Source: Acetoanaerobium sticklandii
GTDB lineage: Bacteria; Bacillota; Clostridia; Peptostreptococcales; Filifactoraceae
Direction of reading: 5' to 3'
Assembly: GCF_000196455.1 (NCBI RefSeq)
Contig: NC_014614.1
Coordinates: 758,501-822,500, forward strand
Length of the DNA: 64,000 nucleotides
Shown: piece after piece, positions 55,417 to 64,000 of the stretch
How positions within the stretch are numbered: position 1 is the stretch's first letter
Layout of the letters: each line of letters starts with the position of its first letter
The notes under the pieces: model-generated
What the model saw: only the letters and a program-made list of their open reading frames with translations
Database searches by the model: none
What the model was told of the DNA's origin: nothing
Made by a program: the position numbers and the translations under genes

Positions 55417-56511
55417 GTGAAAAGAAAATTATCGTTTTTACTAGTATTGGTAATGGCAGTAGCATCTCTAGCAGGCTGCTCAGGCGGCGCTAGCACAGAT
55501 GAAGCAAGTGGTGATTCAGCTGTAGCAATGTACGAAGGTACCCCATTAGCTGAAAAAGGCGACATAAAAATCGCTGTAATTAGAAATCTAGGTGCTGACG
55601 AGCATACAGCTCAGTTTTTAGCTGGAGCAGTTGAAGAAGGTAAGTCATTAGGATTTGGTGTTGATACATTTACAACAGATGGAAACAACGCAAAGTTTGA
55701 AGACATATTCAACCAAGTTTTACTAGGTGACTATGATGGAATAGTTGTATCTCATGGACAAGACAATGCTCAGGCTTTAATCGAGCAAGCAACAGAAAAA
55801 GGTATACCTGTAGTAGCATTTGATACAAATGCTGAGGTTGAAGGAATAACAACTACAGCTCAAGATGATTTTTCACTAGCAAAGCTATCTTTAGATGCAC
55901 TTATTGCAGCTAACCCTGGAAAAACTCCAAAAATTATCAAAATGTGGGTAGCTGGATTCCCACCAATGGAGAGAAGAGAGCAAATCTATCAAGAATATTT
56001 AAAAGAAGGTAAAATTGAAGAAGTAGCAGTTGTAGGTGAAGTAGGAGACTTTACAAACGTTGCAGGGCTTAATGCAAATGCTATAGGCTCATTATTAACA
56101 AGATTCCCTAAAGGCGAAGTAGATGCTATCTGGGCTAGCTGGGATGCATTTGCTACAGGGGCGTTTACTGCACTTAACGAAAATAACAGAACTGAAATCA
56201 AAATCTTTGGTATCGACGTTTCAAATGCTGACCTTCAGATGATGCAAGCAGAAAACTCTCCATGGGTACTTACTGCAGCTGCTGATGCTAAGCTTGTAGG
56301 AACACTTAACGTTAGATTACTAGCTAAGAAAATTGCAGGAGAAGAAACACCAGCAACATATGAAATACCAGCAACTACTATAGCACAAGAAGATTTAATG
56401 AAAGCAGGCGGACAAGTTACAGTTGAAACTCTAGCAGACGTATACGATACTTGGGGTAAATCAGAGACATTTAACGAAGATTGGATGAAACAAATCAAAG
56501 GAAGCAATTAA
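55417..56511 (+). CDS. Ribose-type periplasmic sugar-binding lipoprotein of an ABC importer
   Basis: The GTG at 55417 is preceded by AAGGAGG. The 364-residue protein has a lipoprotein signal with lipobox LAGC (Cys20) and a low-complexity spacer, then a type I periplasmic-binding fold (IKIAVIRNLGADEHTAQFLAGAVEEGKSLGF, DGIVVSHGQDNAQALIEQATEKGIPVVAFDT, DAIWASWDAFATGAF). RbsB-like proteins bind pentoses and similar sugars. Given MtnK and MtnA downstream, 5-deoxyribose or methylthioribose is the likely ligand. A hairpin follows before the ATPase gene. Confidence 0.92.
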   Translation: MKRKLSFLLVLVMAVASLAGCSGGASTDEASGDSAVAMYEGTPLAEKGDIKIAVIRNLGADEHTAQFLAGAVEEGKSLGFGVDTFTTDGNNAKFEDIFNQVLLGDYDGIVVSHGQDNAQALIEQATEKGIPVVAFDTNAEVEGITTTAQDDFSLAKLSLDALIAANPGKTPKIIKMWVAGFPPMERREQIYQEYLKEGKIEEVAVVGEVGDFTNVAGLNANAIGSLLTRFPKGEVDAIWASWDAFATGAFTALNENNRTEIKIFGIDVSNADLQMMQAENSPWVLTAAADAKLVGTLNVRLLAKKIAGEETPATYEIPATTIAQEDLMKAGGQVTVETLADVYDTWGKSETFNEDWMKQIKGSN

Positions 56512-56521
56512 ATTTGACTGC

Positions 56522-56550
56522 GGAGAAGAAGGAGTTATTCTTTCTTCTCC
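56522..56550 (+). terminator. Hairpin after the binding-protein gene
   Basis: GGAGAAGAA (56522-56530) pairs with TTCTTCTCC (56542-56550). No clean T run follows, so it is more likely an mRNA stabiliser or partial terminator that keeps binding protein above ATPase and permease. The remaining gap to 56682 is AT-rich without a clear promoter. Confidence 0.5.
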
Positions 56551-56682
56551 TCTATTTACTATTTGGATAAAACGATTTCTTACACTTTTAGAACCTTGAT
56601 ATTAAATTGAATTTAATTGGTCTTATATATAAAATAAGATATTAATATAAAGTTTCAAAAATATAATTTGAGGTGATTTAAA

Positions 56683-58197
56683 TTGGAAACCTTTAAAGTA
56701 GAAATGCAGGATATTTCTATTGAGTTTCCAGGAGTAAAGGCATTAAAGGGAGCAAAGTTTGCTACACATGGAGGAACTGTTCATGCCCTTATAGGTGCCA
56801 ATGGTGCTGGAAAATCTACACTTATGAAAATTCTATCAGGTGCCTATTCTCACTGGAGCGGCAATATAATTATTAATGACAAGCAAGCTAATATTAGAAC
56901 GACAAAAGAATCAAAAGATTATGGGATACAGATAGTTTATCAAGAGGTAGACGTGGCACTTATTCCTTACCTTACTGTAGCTGAAAACATACTGCTAGAT
57001 CAGATGGTAAATGAAATGGACCATAAGCATTTTGTAAACTGGAAAGAAATAAATAGAAAAGCTAAAGAAGTTTTAGAGCATCTTAACTTAAATATCCCAG
57101 TAAGCAAAAAAGTTGAAGAGCTTTCTCTTGCTCAAAAGCAAATGATTCTAATTGCAAGAGCCATAGCACAAAACTGCTCACTTCTTATACTTGATGAGCC
57201 AACTGCACCATTGTCAAAATCTGAAACAGACGAGCTTTTTAAAGTAGTAGCTGAGCTAAAGGAAAAAGGAGTAGGAATTATATTCATATCTCACCGATTA
57301 CCTGAAATCTTTACAATCTGCGATGATATAACGATAATGAGAGATGGTCAGTTTATTACTCAGATGAAAATTAAGGACACAAATGAAAAGCAAGTGGTTG
57401 AATATATGCTTGGAAGAAGCTTAGATGAGAGCTACCCTAAGTATGAGGCCGAAATCGGAGAAGTGTGCTTTAGCGTTAAAAACCTTCAGGACAATAAAAC
57501 ACTAAAGGGCGTTAATCTTGATATTAGAAAAGGTGAAATAGTAGGAATAGCTGGTCTTGTTGGAGCAGGAAAAACAGAGCTTTGCAAAGCATTATTTGGA
57601 GCTGAGCAAATAACTGCAGGAGAAATAACTTTAAATGGAAAAAAATTAAATCTGAAAACTCCTTATCATGCTGTTAGTGAAGGAATAGCACTAGTACCAG
57701 AGGAAAGAAGAAAAGAAGGAGTATTAGTTGAGGAGTCGGTCGTAACTAATTTAACTCTACCTAGTTTGGAGAATTTTTCTAAAAACAATTTTGTACAGTT
57801 TAAAAAAGAGCACGATGTATCGCTTAAAACCATAAAGGATTTAGGAATAAAAACTCCTCATGAAAAACAAAAGGTAGCTTATCTTTCTGGAGGGAATCAG
57901 CAAAAGGTAGCAGTAGGAAAATGGCTAATAGCAGATGCTGACTTATATATATTTGATGAGCCTACAAAAGGAGTAGATGTAGGAGCAAAATCAGATATAT
58001 TCGAATTAATAGGAAGATTAGTAACTAAAGGCAAATCAGTAATATATGCAACATGCGAAACTCAAGAAATACTTGGTATTTCTGATAGAATATACGTAAT
58101 GTACGATGGAAAAATAGCAAAAGAGCTGGTTACAAAGGATGCTTCTGAGGATGAAATCCTATTTTATTCAGCAGGAGGGAATAATAATGAACACTAA
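56683..58197 (+). CDS. Sugar ABC transporter ATPase (RbsA-like, two nucleotide domains)
   Basis: The TTG at 56683 is set by AGGTGA. The 504-residue protein has two ABC domains. The first has Walker A GANGAGKST, signature LSLAQKQM and Walker B LLILDEPTAPLS. The second has GLVGAGKTE, LSGGNQQK and LYIFDEPTKGVDVG, the degenerate second Walker A usual for this family. It powers carbohydrate import with the permease gene it overlaps by 11 nt. Confidence 0.95.
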   Translation: METFKVEMQDISIEFPGVKALKGAKFATHGGTVHALIGANGAGKSTLMKILSGAYSHWSGNIIINDKQANIRTTKESKDYGIQIVYQEVDVALIPYLTVAENILLDQMVNEMDHKHFVNWKEINRKAKEVLEHLNLNIPVSKKVEELSLAQKQMILIARAIAQNCSLLILDEPTAPLSKSETDELFKVVAELKEKGVGIIFISHRLPEIFTICDDITIMRDGQFITQMKIKDTNEKQVVEYMLGRSLDESYPKYEAEIGEVCFSVKNLQDNKTLKGVNLDIRKGEIVGIAGLVGAGKTELCKALFGAEQITAGEITLNGKKLNLKTPYHAVSEGIALVPEERRKEGVLVEESVVTNLTLPSLENFSKNNFVQFKKEHDVSLKTIKDLGIKTPHEKQKVAYLSGGNQQKVAVGKWLIADADLYIFDEPTKGVDVGAKSDIFELIGRLVTKGKSVIYATCETQEILGISDRIYVMYDGKIAKELVTKDASEDEILFYSAGGNNNEH

Positions 58198-59182
58198 GAC
58201 AAGTTCAAAGCAAAATAAAAAATTTAGTTTTTTTGATTTTCTATACAATTATGGAACACTTCTAACGATTGTAGTGATTTTTGCATTTTTTACAATTGCT
58301 ACTGATGGAAGATTCATGCAGGCAGCCAATCTAGTAAACATACTAAGAGCTATGTCTATAACAACTGTAATAGCTACAGGTGTTATGATTTCCCTTGTAG
58401 TTGGAGGATTTGATTTATCGGTAGGCTCAGTTGCATCTATGACAATGGCAGTATCTACAGCCATGTTTGTTTGGTATGACCAGAATATATTTGTAGCTAT
58501 AGCAGCTTCTGTAGTAATAGCAGCAGTAATAGGTTATTTGAACTCAATTCTTATAATCAAAGGAAGAATTCCAGATATGCTTGCAACCTTAGCTGCGATG
58601 TTTATATTCAATGGAGTATCTTCAACTTTTTCTCAAGGTAAAATCATATCTCAAAATATGATAATGGCAGATGGAACTACTTCTACTGGACTTATAGCTC
58701 CAATGTTTAGAGAACTTGGAAAAGTTCCAACAATAATAATTATAATGGTATTAATAATGGTTGTAGTACATATATTCCTGAAATATACTAAGCATGGAAG
58801 ATATATGTATGTAGTAGGTGGAAACAAGGAAGCGGCAAGACTATCTGGAGTAAAAGTAAATAAATATATTATTGTTGCCTATGTTATGTCAGCTATATTA
58901 GCTGGAATAGGAGGAATTTTACTTGCGGCTCGTATAGGACAGTCAAATCCGTCAGGTGGAGCTGGATACCTTATGGAGTCAGTAGCTGCGGCGTATATTG
59001 GTTTTTCTGTAGCAGGAGCTGGAAAGCCAAATGCTATAGGAACTTTCTTTGGAGCACTACTTATGGTTTCGCTTTCAAATGGTCTAGTTATGCTTTCAGT
59101 TCCATATTACTCAATGGATATAATTAAAGGAGCAGTTCTAGTACTAGCACTTGGATTAACATATTATAAAAACGAAGCGTAG
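58187..59182 (+). CDS. Sugar ABC transporter permease (RbsC-like)
   Basis: I chose the ATG at 58187 (331 aa), after AGGAGGG. It has about 9-10 membrane segments, VVGGFDLSVGSVASMTMAVS near residue 75 and the GGNKEAARLSGVKVNKYIIVAYVMSA loop that contacts the ATPase, as in RbsC. One permease gene is present, so a homodimer is expected. It lies between the ATPase and the MtnK-like kinase gene. Confidence 0.95.
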   Translation: MNTKTSSKQNKKFSFFDFLYNYGTLLTIVVIFAFFTIATDGRFMQAANLVNILRAMSITTVIATGVMISLVVGGFDLSVGSVASMTMAVSTAMFVWYDQNIFVAIAASVVIAAVIGYLNSILIIKGRIPDMLATLAAMFIFNGVSSTFSQGKIISQNMIMADGTTSTGLIAPMFRELGKVPTIIIIMVLIMVVVHIFLKYTKHGRYMYVVGGNKEAARLSGVKVNKYIIVAYVMSAILAGIGGILLAARIGQSNPSGGAGYLMESVAAAYIGFSVAGAGKPNAIGTFFGALLMVSLSNGLVMLSVPYYSMDIIKGAVLVLALGLTYYKNEA

Positions 59183-59197
59183 AATGGAGGAAATACG

Positions 59198-60403
59198 ATG
59201 AATTTTGATAAGTATTTTACTATGAGCGAGGCTGATGCAGCACTATACGCTAAAACAAAATTAGATTTCTTTGGAAAAGACGAAGAACTAGTTTGTAAGG
59301 AAATTGGAGATGGAAATCTAAACTATATATTCAAAATCGATTCACTTTCTACATCGAAATCTCTAATTATAAAGCAATCTGGTCCAGTTGCAAGAATTTC
59401 AGACGAGTTTAAGCTATCAGCCGATAGGAATAGAATAGAATATGAAATTCTAAAATATCAGAGCACTTTAGCTCCAGGATTAGTGCCAGAGGTTTACAGC
59501 TATGACCCTATTATGAATTGCACATCTATGGAGGATTTATCTGACCATGTGATTATGAGAACTGAAATGATTAATCATAAGCAATTTAAAAAATTTGCAG
59601 ATGATATTACTACATTTATGGTAAATACACTACTTCTTACTTCTGACGTGTGTATGGAGCATAAAGCAAAAAAAGAGCTGGTTAAAAACTTTATCAATCC
59701 AGAGCTTTGCGAGATATCAGAAGATCTAGTATACACAGAGCCATTTAGTGATATAAACAATAGAAATGATATCTTTGCTCCAAATGTTGATTGGGTTAAA
59801 GAAAATATATATTCAGATGAAGCTTTAAAGCTAGAGACTGCAAAGCTGAAGTTTGATTTTATGAACAATGCTCAGGCTCTTGTTCACGGAGATCTTCATA
59901 CAGGCTCGATATTTATTAAAGAGGATTCTACGAAAGTAATCGATCCAGAATTTGCTTTTTACGGACCTATGGGATATGACGTTGGAAACGTAATAGCTAA
60001 CCTTATGTTTGCTCTTGCGAATGCTCAGGCTTATGAAAAAGCTGAGCAAATTAAATGGCTAGAGGATACAATAGTAGAAGTAATAGACCTGTTCAAAGAA
60101 AAATTCTCTAAAGCATGGGATGAAAAAGCATCAGAATATACAGCAAAATATAAAGGCTTTAAGGAATACTATCTAGATACTGTACTGCGTGATACTGCGG
60201 CAGTTACAGGATTAGAAGGAATAAGAAGAATCGTAGGAATAGCTCATGTAAAAGATATAACTTCAATTCAAGATGAAGAAAAGAGAACTAAAGCAGAAAG
60301 ACTATGCATGCTTGCTAGCAAAAGCTTTATAATGAACAGAGAAGAACTAAAAACAGGTAAGGACTTCTTGGAAGTAATAAAGAAAACTACAGTGAAGCTT
60401 TAA
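59198..60403 (+). CDS. mtnK: 5-methylthioribose/5-deoxyribose kinase (MtnK-like)
   Basis: This enzyme phosphorylates C1 of methylthioribose, or possibly 5-deoxyribose. The 401 residues match MtnK of the aminoglycoside-kinase fold. Visible marks are [11 protein letters not shown] (N lobe), LIIKQSGP (ATP Lys), [12 protein letters not shown] (catalytic Asp) and [17 protein letters not shown] (metal Asp, MtnK signature). GGAGG lies before the ATG. It is followed 12 nt later by the isomerase gene. Close homologues act in both methionine salvage and the DHAP shunt, so substrate choice is open. Confidence 0.92.
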   Translation: MNFDKYFTMSEADAALYAKTKLDFFGKDEELVCKEIGDGNLNYIFKIDSLSTSKSLIIKQSGPVARISDEFKLSADRNRIEYEILKYQSTLAPGLVPEVYSYDPIMNCTSMEDLSDHVIMRTEMINHKQFKKFADDITTFMVNTLLLTSDVCMEHKAKKELVKNFINPELCEISEDLVYTEPFSDINNRNDIFAPNVDWVKENIYSDEALKLETAKLKFDFMNNAQALVHGDLHTGSIFIKEDSTKVIDPEFAFYGPMGYDVGNVIANLMFALANAQAYEKAEQIKWLEDTIVEVIDLFKEKFSKAWDEKASEYTAKYKGFKEYYLDTVLRDTAAVTGLEGIRRIVGIAHVKDITSIQDEEKRTKAERLCMLASKSFIMNREELKTGKDFLEVIKKTTVKL

Positions 60404-60415
60404 TAGGAGGAAAAT

Positions 60416-61480
60416 ATGTCTAATAATGTGCTTAACTTTCAGTCTGTAAGACTGGATGAAGATAAAAATGTACTTGTGATTTTAGATCAAACAGTGCTTC
60501 CTAATTCCACTTCGTACCTTGAACTAGAGACAGTAGAGGATGTGTGGGATGCAATATATAAGCTACAAGTAAGAGGAGCGCCTGCTATTGGAATAGCTGG
60601 AGCGTATGGAGCTTATCTTGGAATCAGCAAAAGCACCTGCGAAAATTATGAAGACTTTTATGCTGAGTTTATGAAAGTTAAAGAAAGAATTGCATCATCA
60701 AGACCAACTGCTGTAAATTTATTTTGGGCACTAGACCGTATGGAAGCTTGCTTAAAGCAAAACAAAGATAAGGCTGTGCCAGAAATTATCAAAGCACTAA
60801 AAGCAGAAGCTCATTTTATTAGAGATGAAGATGAAAAGGTGTGTAAAGCAATAGGAGAATATTCACTTTCACTTTTAAAGCCTGAGATGGGAATTCTTAC
60901 TCATTGCAACGCTGGAACTATAGCTACAGCAAAATATGGTACAGCTCTTGCACCACTTTATCTAGGGGCTGAAAAAGGATATAATTTCAAAGTATTTGCT
61001 GATGAAACAAGACCTCTTCTTCAAGGAGCAAGACTTACTGCTTGGGAGCTAAATGAAGCAGGAATAGATGTTACACTGATTTGTGACAACATGGCATCTA
61101 TAGTTATGAAAAATGGATGGATAGATGCAGTGGTTGTAGGCTGTGATAGAGTAGCATATAATGGAGACACTGCAAATAAAATAGGAACATCAGGAGTGGC
61201 AATACTTGCAAAAGAATATGGAATTCCTGTATACGTTCATGCTCCACTTTCTACTATAGATTTAAATACAAAAACAGGAAAAGATATTCATATAGAGCTA
61301 AGACCTGGAGAAGAGATATACAAGACCTGGTATGAAAAGCCAATGGCTCCAGAAGGTATAAAAACCTATAATCCAGCTTTTGATGTAACAGATGCAAAAT
61401 ACATCACAGCTATAATAACAGAAAAAGGAATTGCATACCCTCCATATGAGGAATCACTTCCAAAGCTTTTTGAAAAATAA
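60416..61480 (+). CDS. mtnA: 5-methylthioribose/5-deoxyribose-1-phosphate isomerase (MtnA-like)
   Basis: This enzyme isomerises the aldose-1-phosphate to the ribulose-1-phosphate. The 354 residues match Mtn[18 protein letters not shown], the catalytic Cys in [34 protein letters not shown] and the catalytic Asp in [19 protein letters not shown] are intact, so it is not an eIF2B-type regulator. It is the last gene of the operon. The proposed product is the substrate of the aldolase encoded at 46719. Confidence 0.94.
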   Translation: MSNNVLNFQSVRLDEDKNVLVILDQTVLPNSTSYLELETVEDVWDAIYKLQVRGAPAIGIAGAYGAYLGISKSTCENYEDFYAEFMKVKERIASSRPTAVNLFWALDRMEACLKQNKDKAVPEIIKALKAEAHFIRDEDEKVCKAIGEYSLSLLKPEMGILTHCNAGTIATAKYGTALAPLYLGAEKGYNFKVFADETRPLLQGARLTAWELNEAGIDVTLICDNMASIVMKNGWIDAVVVGCDRVAYNGDTANKIGTSGVAILAKEYGIPVYVHAPLSTIDLNTKTGKDIHIELRPGEEIYKTWYEKPMAPEGIKTYNPAFDVTDAKYITAIITEKGIAYPPYEESLPKLFEK

Positions 61481-61557
61481 ACCTTATTTTGAATAAACCT
61501 AGATTCTAGGAAGCTCTATTAGTAATCTGGGATTACAATAATTAGTAAGGCAATATT

Positions 61558-61659
61558 AAAGGACTATCGAAAATAAAAGAAAATTAAAATATATTGTTTG
61601 ACTTTTGGTCAAGAGCCACAATATATTGAATTTGCCTTTCTTTTATTCGATAGTCCTTT
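61558..61659. terminator. Large nested hairpin between convergent mtnA and the GGDEF gene
   Basis: The outer arms 61558-61582 and 61637-61659 pair over about 24 bp with one bulged A. Inside are AATATATTG/CAATATATT (61588-61596, 61619-61627) and TTGAC/GTCAA (61598-61602, 61608-61612). T-rich ends on both strands suit two-way termination. The whole is about 100 nt, longer than needed for a terminator. Confidence 0.6.
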
Positions 61660-61673
61660 TTGATTTATTATAG

Positions 61674-63632
61674 CTAGGCATGAGATATGGAATTTCTCCC
61701 TATTTTCTTTGCCTGATATAAAGCAACATCTGCTTTTTGAATGAGGTCTTCACAGCTTACATTGCAATCTTTTGTAAAAGTTGCTATACCAATACTCACA
61801 GTCACATAATCAGAAATAGTAGATGTCATATGCTCTATTTCTAGATTTTCAATATTGGTTTTGATATTATCAGCCAATATACTAGCTGAGTATTTATCTG
61901 TTTCAGGGAGAAGGACTACAAATTCCTCTCCTCCATATCTTGCTACTAAATCAGTTTGTCGTTTAACGGTAGACCTTAAAGTAGCTGCTATGGTTTTCAA
62001 ACAAATATCCCCTTGAACATGACCGTAAGTGTCATTGTAAAGCTTGAAGAAATCTACATCTATCATAATGATAGATAAATTAGACCAATTTCTTTTCATT
62101 CTAGCATATTCATACATTATGCGTTGCTCTAGGTATCTTCTATTTGCTAGTCCAGTCATAGAATCAATCAAAGAATTTTTTTCTGCTATTTCTTTTTCTA
62201 TCTTTAGTTTACTTGCAAGCTCAGATGCTTTTAGCTCAGCTTTTTTCTGATCAGTTATATCGATAGTACTTGTCCTATATCCATTAAAATCATTATTTGA
62301 ATCATAAATTTTTTTCCAAGAAATCAAAATCCATCTTTCTCCAAATATTTTATGATTAATTAAAAATTCATTTTTACCAGAAATTCTACTACTCAAGGCA
62401 TACTTATATTCTTTAGCAAGGCTAGCTAAATTGTCTGAAATAACGATGTCTTTAAAGATGTCTTCAAGCTTAGTGGCTTCATTAGGCGAATATCCGATTA
62501 TATGCTTTATCATTTCGTTAGTCCATATTAACTTCCCATTTTCATTAAACCAAGCCTCCCAGCTAGCAGAGGAAAGAGCGATAACTTTGTATTTTTGCTC
62601 GCTTTCGATTAATTTCCTTTCAGTTTCTCTTAAATCACTTACATCCCTAATTATTGATATTACATATTGCTCATCGTCGATTACTATTTTACTAGATGAA
62701 ATACTTCCTAAAAAGGGCTCTGTTTCTTTGGTATATAAATAGGCTTCATAGTTTTCTAGAGTTTCACATTCCACAAGGGCATTTAAGAACAAATTCCTTG
62801 CTGAATTGTCATTCCAGATATTTAGGTCCAAGGTAGATTTATTTTGTATATCTTCAAATCTGTAGCCAAGCTTATCTATGAACTTCTTGTTAGCATGAAA
62901 AATTTTACCATCATAAAGTTTAGTTACCACAACTAAATCTGGACTGATATCTATTATATTAGAAAATTTTATTTTTTCTTTTTCGAGCATAGAAGAAAGC
63001 TTTTGATTTGTTAGAAGGATAATACCAAAGCTTCCTAATACTGATGGCAGTAAGGCAGATAAGTCAGTCAACAGGACAATGAACTCAGATAGTTCAGGTT
63101 TAGAAGGAAGAACCATGATAGTAAACAATACTCTAAAAATCCAAAATGAAGTATTTATCCAGTATGTAATTATCAAAACTGAAATACTTCGATGTATTTC
63201 TGCGGTTCTATGAGAATATAAAAGTCTTAACACGAATGCTGAAAACATCAGTAAAACAATAGAAGTACTAAACATTCTAAGTGTAGTGTTGTCTGAAAAT
63301 ACAGATACATAAATTAATAAAAAAGAAAAAAGAGCAGATCTGTAATTACTAAATTTAAGATTTCCTTCAAAAAAACTTTTTAAAGAAATATAATAAACAC
63401 CCTGACCTAGAATCAGCAATAAATTACTAGACATAATGGCATAGGGTCTAAAGGAAGGAACACTTGCAAATAAACTTAGGACAAAACCTAAAATTACCAT
63501 CCCAGTACCTGCTACCCATATTTTAAGAAAGCTATGGTTTTTATATAGCTTAATGTGATAAAACAAAACAAAAAACAACAGTACTATAGATATAATTACG
63601 CCCATTAAAAAATCATATATATTTAAATTCAT
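61674..63632 (-). CDS. Membrane diguanylate cyclase with two PAS domains (GGEEF)
   Basis: The 652-residue protein has an N-terminal membrane domain of about seven segments (1-215), two PAS domains (about 225-340, with DISPDLVVVTKLYDGKIFHANKK cut by the search motif; about 350-470) and a GGDEF domain (about 485-650). ARYGGEEFVVLLP (about 567) is intact, with MIDVDFFKLYNDTYGHVQGD as substrate segment. No phosphodiesterase domain is present. The 262-nt stretch upstream (63633-63894) is AT-rich and I saw no clear operator in it. Confidence 0.9.
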   Translation of the reverse strand: MNLNIYDFLMGVIISIVLLFFVLFYHIKLYKNHSFLKIWVAGTGMVILGFVLSLFASVPSFRPYAIMSSNLLLILGQGVYYISLKSFFEGNLKFSNYRSALFSFLLIYVSVFSDNTTLRMFSTSIVLLMFSAFVLRLLYSHRTAEIHRSISVLIITYWINTSFWIFRVLFTIMVLPSKPELSEFIVLLTDLSALLPSVLGSFGIILLTNQKLSSMLEKEKIKFSNIIDISPDLVVVTKLYDGKIFHANKKFIDKLGYRFEDIQNKSTLDLNIWNDNSARNLFLNALVECETLENYEAYLYTKETEPFLGSISSSKIVIDDEQYVISIIRDVSDLRETERKLIESEQKYKVIALSSASWEAWFNENGKLIWTNEMIKHIIGYSPNEATKLEDIFKDIVISDNLASLAKEYKYALSSRISGKNEFLINHKIFGERWILISWKKIYDSNNDFNGYRTSTIDITDQKKAELKASELASKLKIEKEIAEKNSLIDSMTGLANRRYLEQRIMYEYARMKRNWSNLSIIMIDVDFFKLYNDTYGHVQGDICLKTIAATLRSTVKRQTDLVARYGGEEFVVLLPETDKYSASILADNIKTNIENLEIEHMTSTISDYVTVSIGIATFTKDCNVSCEDLIQKADVALYQAKKIGRNSISHA

Positions 63633-63894
63633 ACTATCCCCCGATTATTCCCAGAAAATAATCTTAAGTTATCACAGTCATGTATAAATATTAATAGTTT
63701 ATACCTAGTGTACTATGTATTATATCATACTACAAAGTAGTAAAAATATTATATTATATGAAAAAAGACCTATATATAATAAAACGTATAATATTGATGA
63801 TTAAAATGATTTTAGAATTTCAAAATTAGAGTATAATTATTATATTTGGTAAATTATAATTGTACGAAGAAATTCAGAGGTATTGGAGGATAAA

Positions 63895-64000
63895 ATGCAA
63901 AGAGGAAAAAAAATTATACTTTTATCACACTGTATTTTAAATGTAAATGCAAAAGTTGAAGGCTTTGAGCCTTATGAAAGCTTAGTAAAGGAATTAACTG
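63895..64000 (+). CDS. Start of a possible TudS/DUF523-related protein, cut by the window
   Basis: GGAGG lies 5 nt before the ATG at 63895. The 35 visible codons begin MQRGKKIILLSHCILNVNAK, with a Cys in a short strand-turn (LSHCILN), which recalls the N terminus of TudS-related putative desulfidases. Too little is visible to be sure. Confidence 0.5.
   Translation, partial: MQRGKKIILLSHCILNVNAKVEGFEPYESLVKELT

Noticed and set aside
46719..61480. Ordinary methionine salvage pathway because of mtnK and mtnA
   Set aside because: No mtnW, mtnX, mtnC or mtnD follows; shell, PduL and CoA-acylating dehydrogenase genes fit aldehyde processing instead.

Overview
The window is AT-rich chromosomal DNA with strong AGGAGG-type ribosome sites, a glycolytic operon led by cggR, a K+-dependent membrane pyrophosphatase, a flavodiiron protein and sigma-54. 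This fits an anaerobic, amino-acid-using Clostridia (Peptostreptococcaceae-like) bacterium. The species cannot be named from sequence alone. No tRNA, rRNA, CRISPR array, transposase or prophage gene was seen.

1-16 kb is housekeeping. It holds rpoN (cut by the window edge and frameshifted), then cggR-gap-pgk-tpiA-gpmI-eno, with a promoter/operator-like region before cggR and a hairpin between gap and pgk. secG and hppA follow. Next is an aromatic amino acid operon, aroF-tyrA-aroA-pheA, preceded by a 54-residue Phe/Tyr-rich leader peptide and a terminator with an alternative pairing partner: a trp-type attenuator.

16-23 kb carries a stalk-domain secreted protein, prfC, rnr, a flavodiiron protein and smpB. 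23-29 kb carries an orphan solute-binding lipoprotein with a diguanylate cyclase and a frameshifted GGDEF/EAL protein, then an MFS transporter. 30-35 kb is a sigma-54 module: an AAA+ activator, direct repeats, a -24/-12 promoter, a YfcC transporter interrupted by an amber codon, and isoaspartyl dipeptidase. 35-44 kb has three more c-di-GMP proteins, a membrane methyltransferase-like protein, a DAK2-DegV fusion and a small membrane protein.

44-61.5 kb is the most interesting region. A DeoR-type regulator is divergent from a 16-gene co-directional set: class II aldolase, CoA-acylating aldehyde dehydrogenase, four BMC-H shell proteins, PduL, a BMC-P vertex protein, a solute-binding protein without signal peptide, a CoA-disulfide-reductase-like flavoenzyme, a CoA-transferase-fold pair lacking the catalytic Glu, a ribose-type ABC importer, MtnK-like kinase and MtnA-like isomerase. 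I infer a microcompartment that degrades 5-deoxyribose or 5-methylthioribose. The sugar is imported, phosphorylated on C1 and isomerised to the ribulose-1-phosphate. Aldol cleavage gives DHAP plus acetaldehyde (or methylthioacetaldehyde), and the aldehyde becomes acyl-CoA and acyl-phosphate inside the shell. DHAP can enter the glycolysis encoded at 2.5-8.4 kb.

The window ends with a membrane GGDEF protein on the minus strand and the start of a possible TudS-related gene. Three genes are broken (rpoN, the GGDEF/EAL gene and yfcC). Both frameshifts would be repaired by one extra A in an A run, so sequencing error must be excluded.
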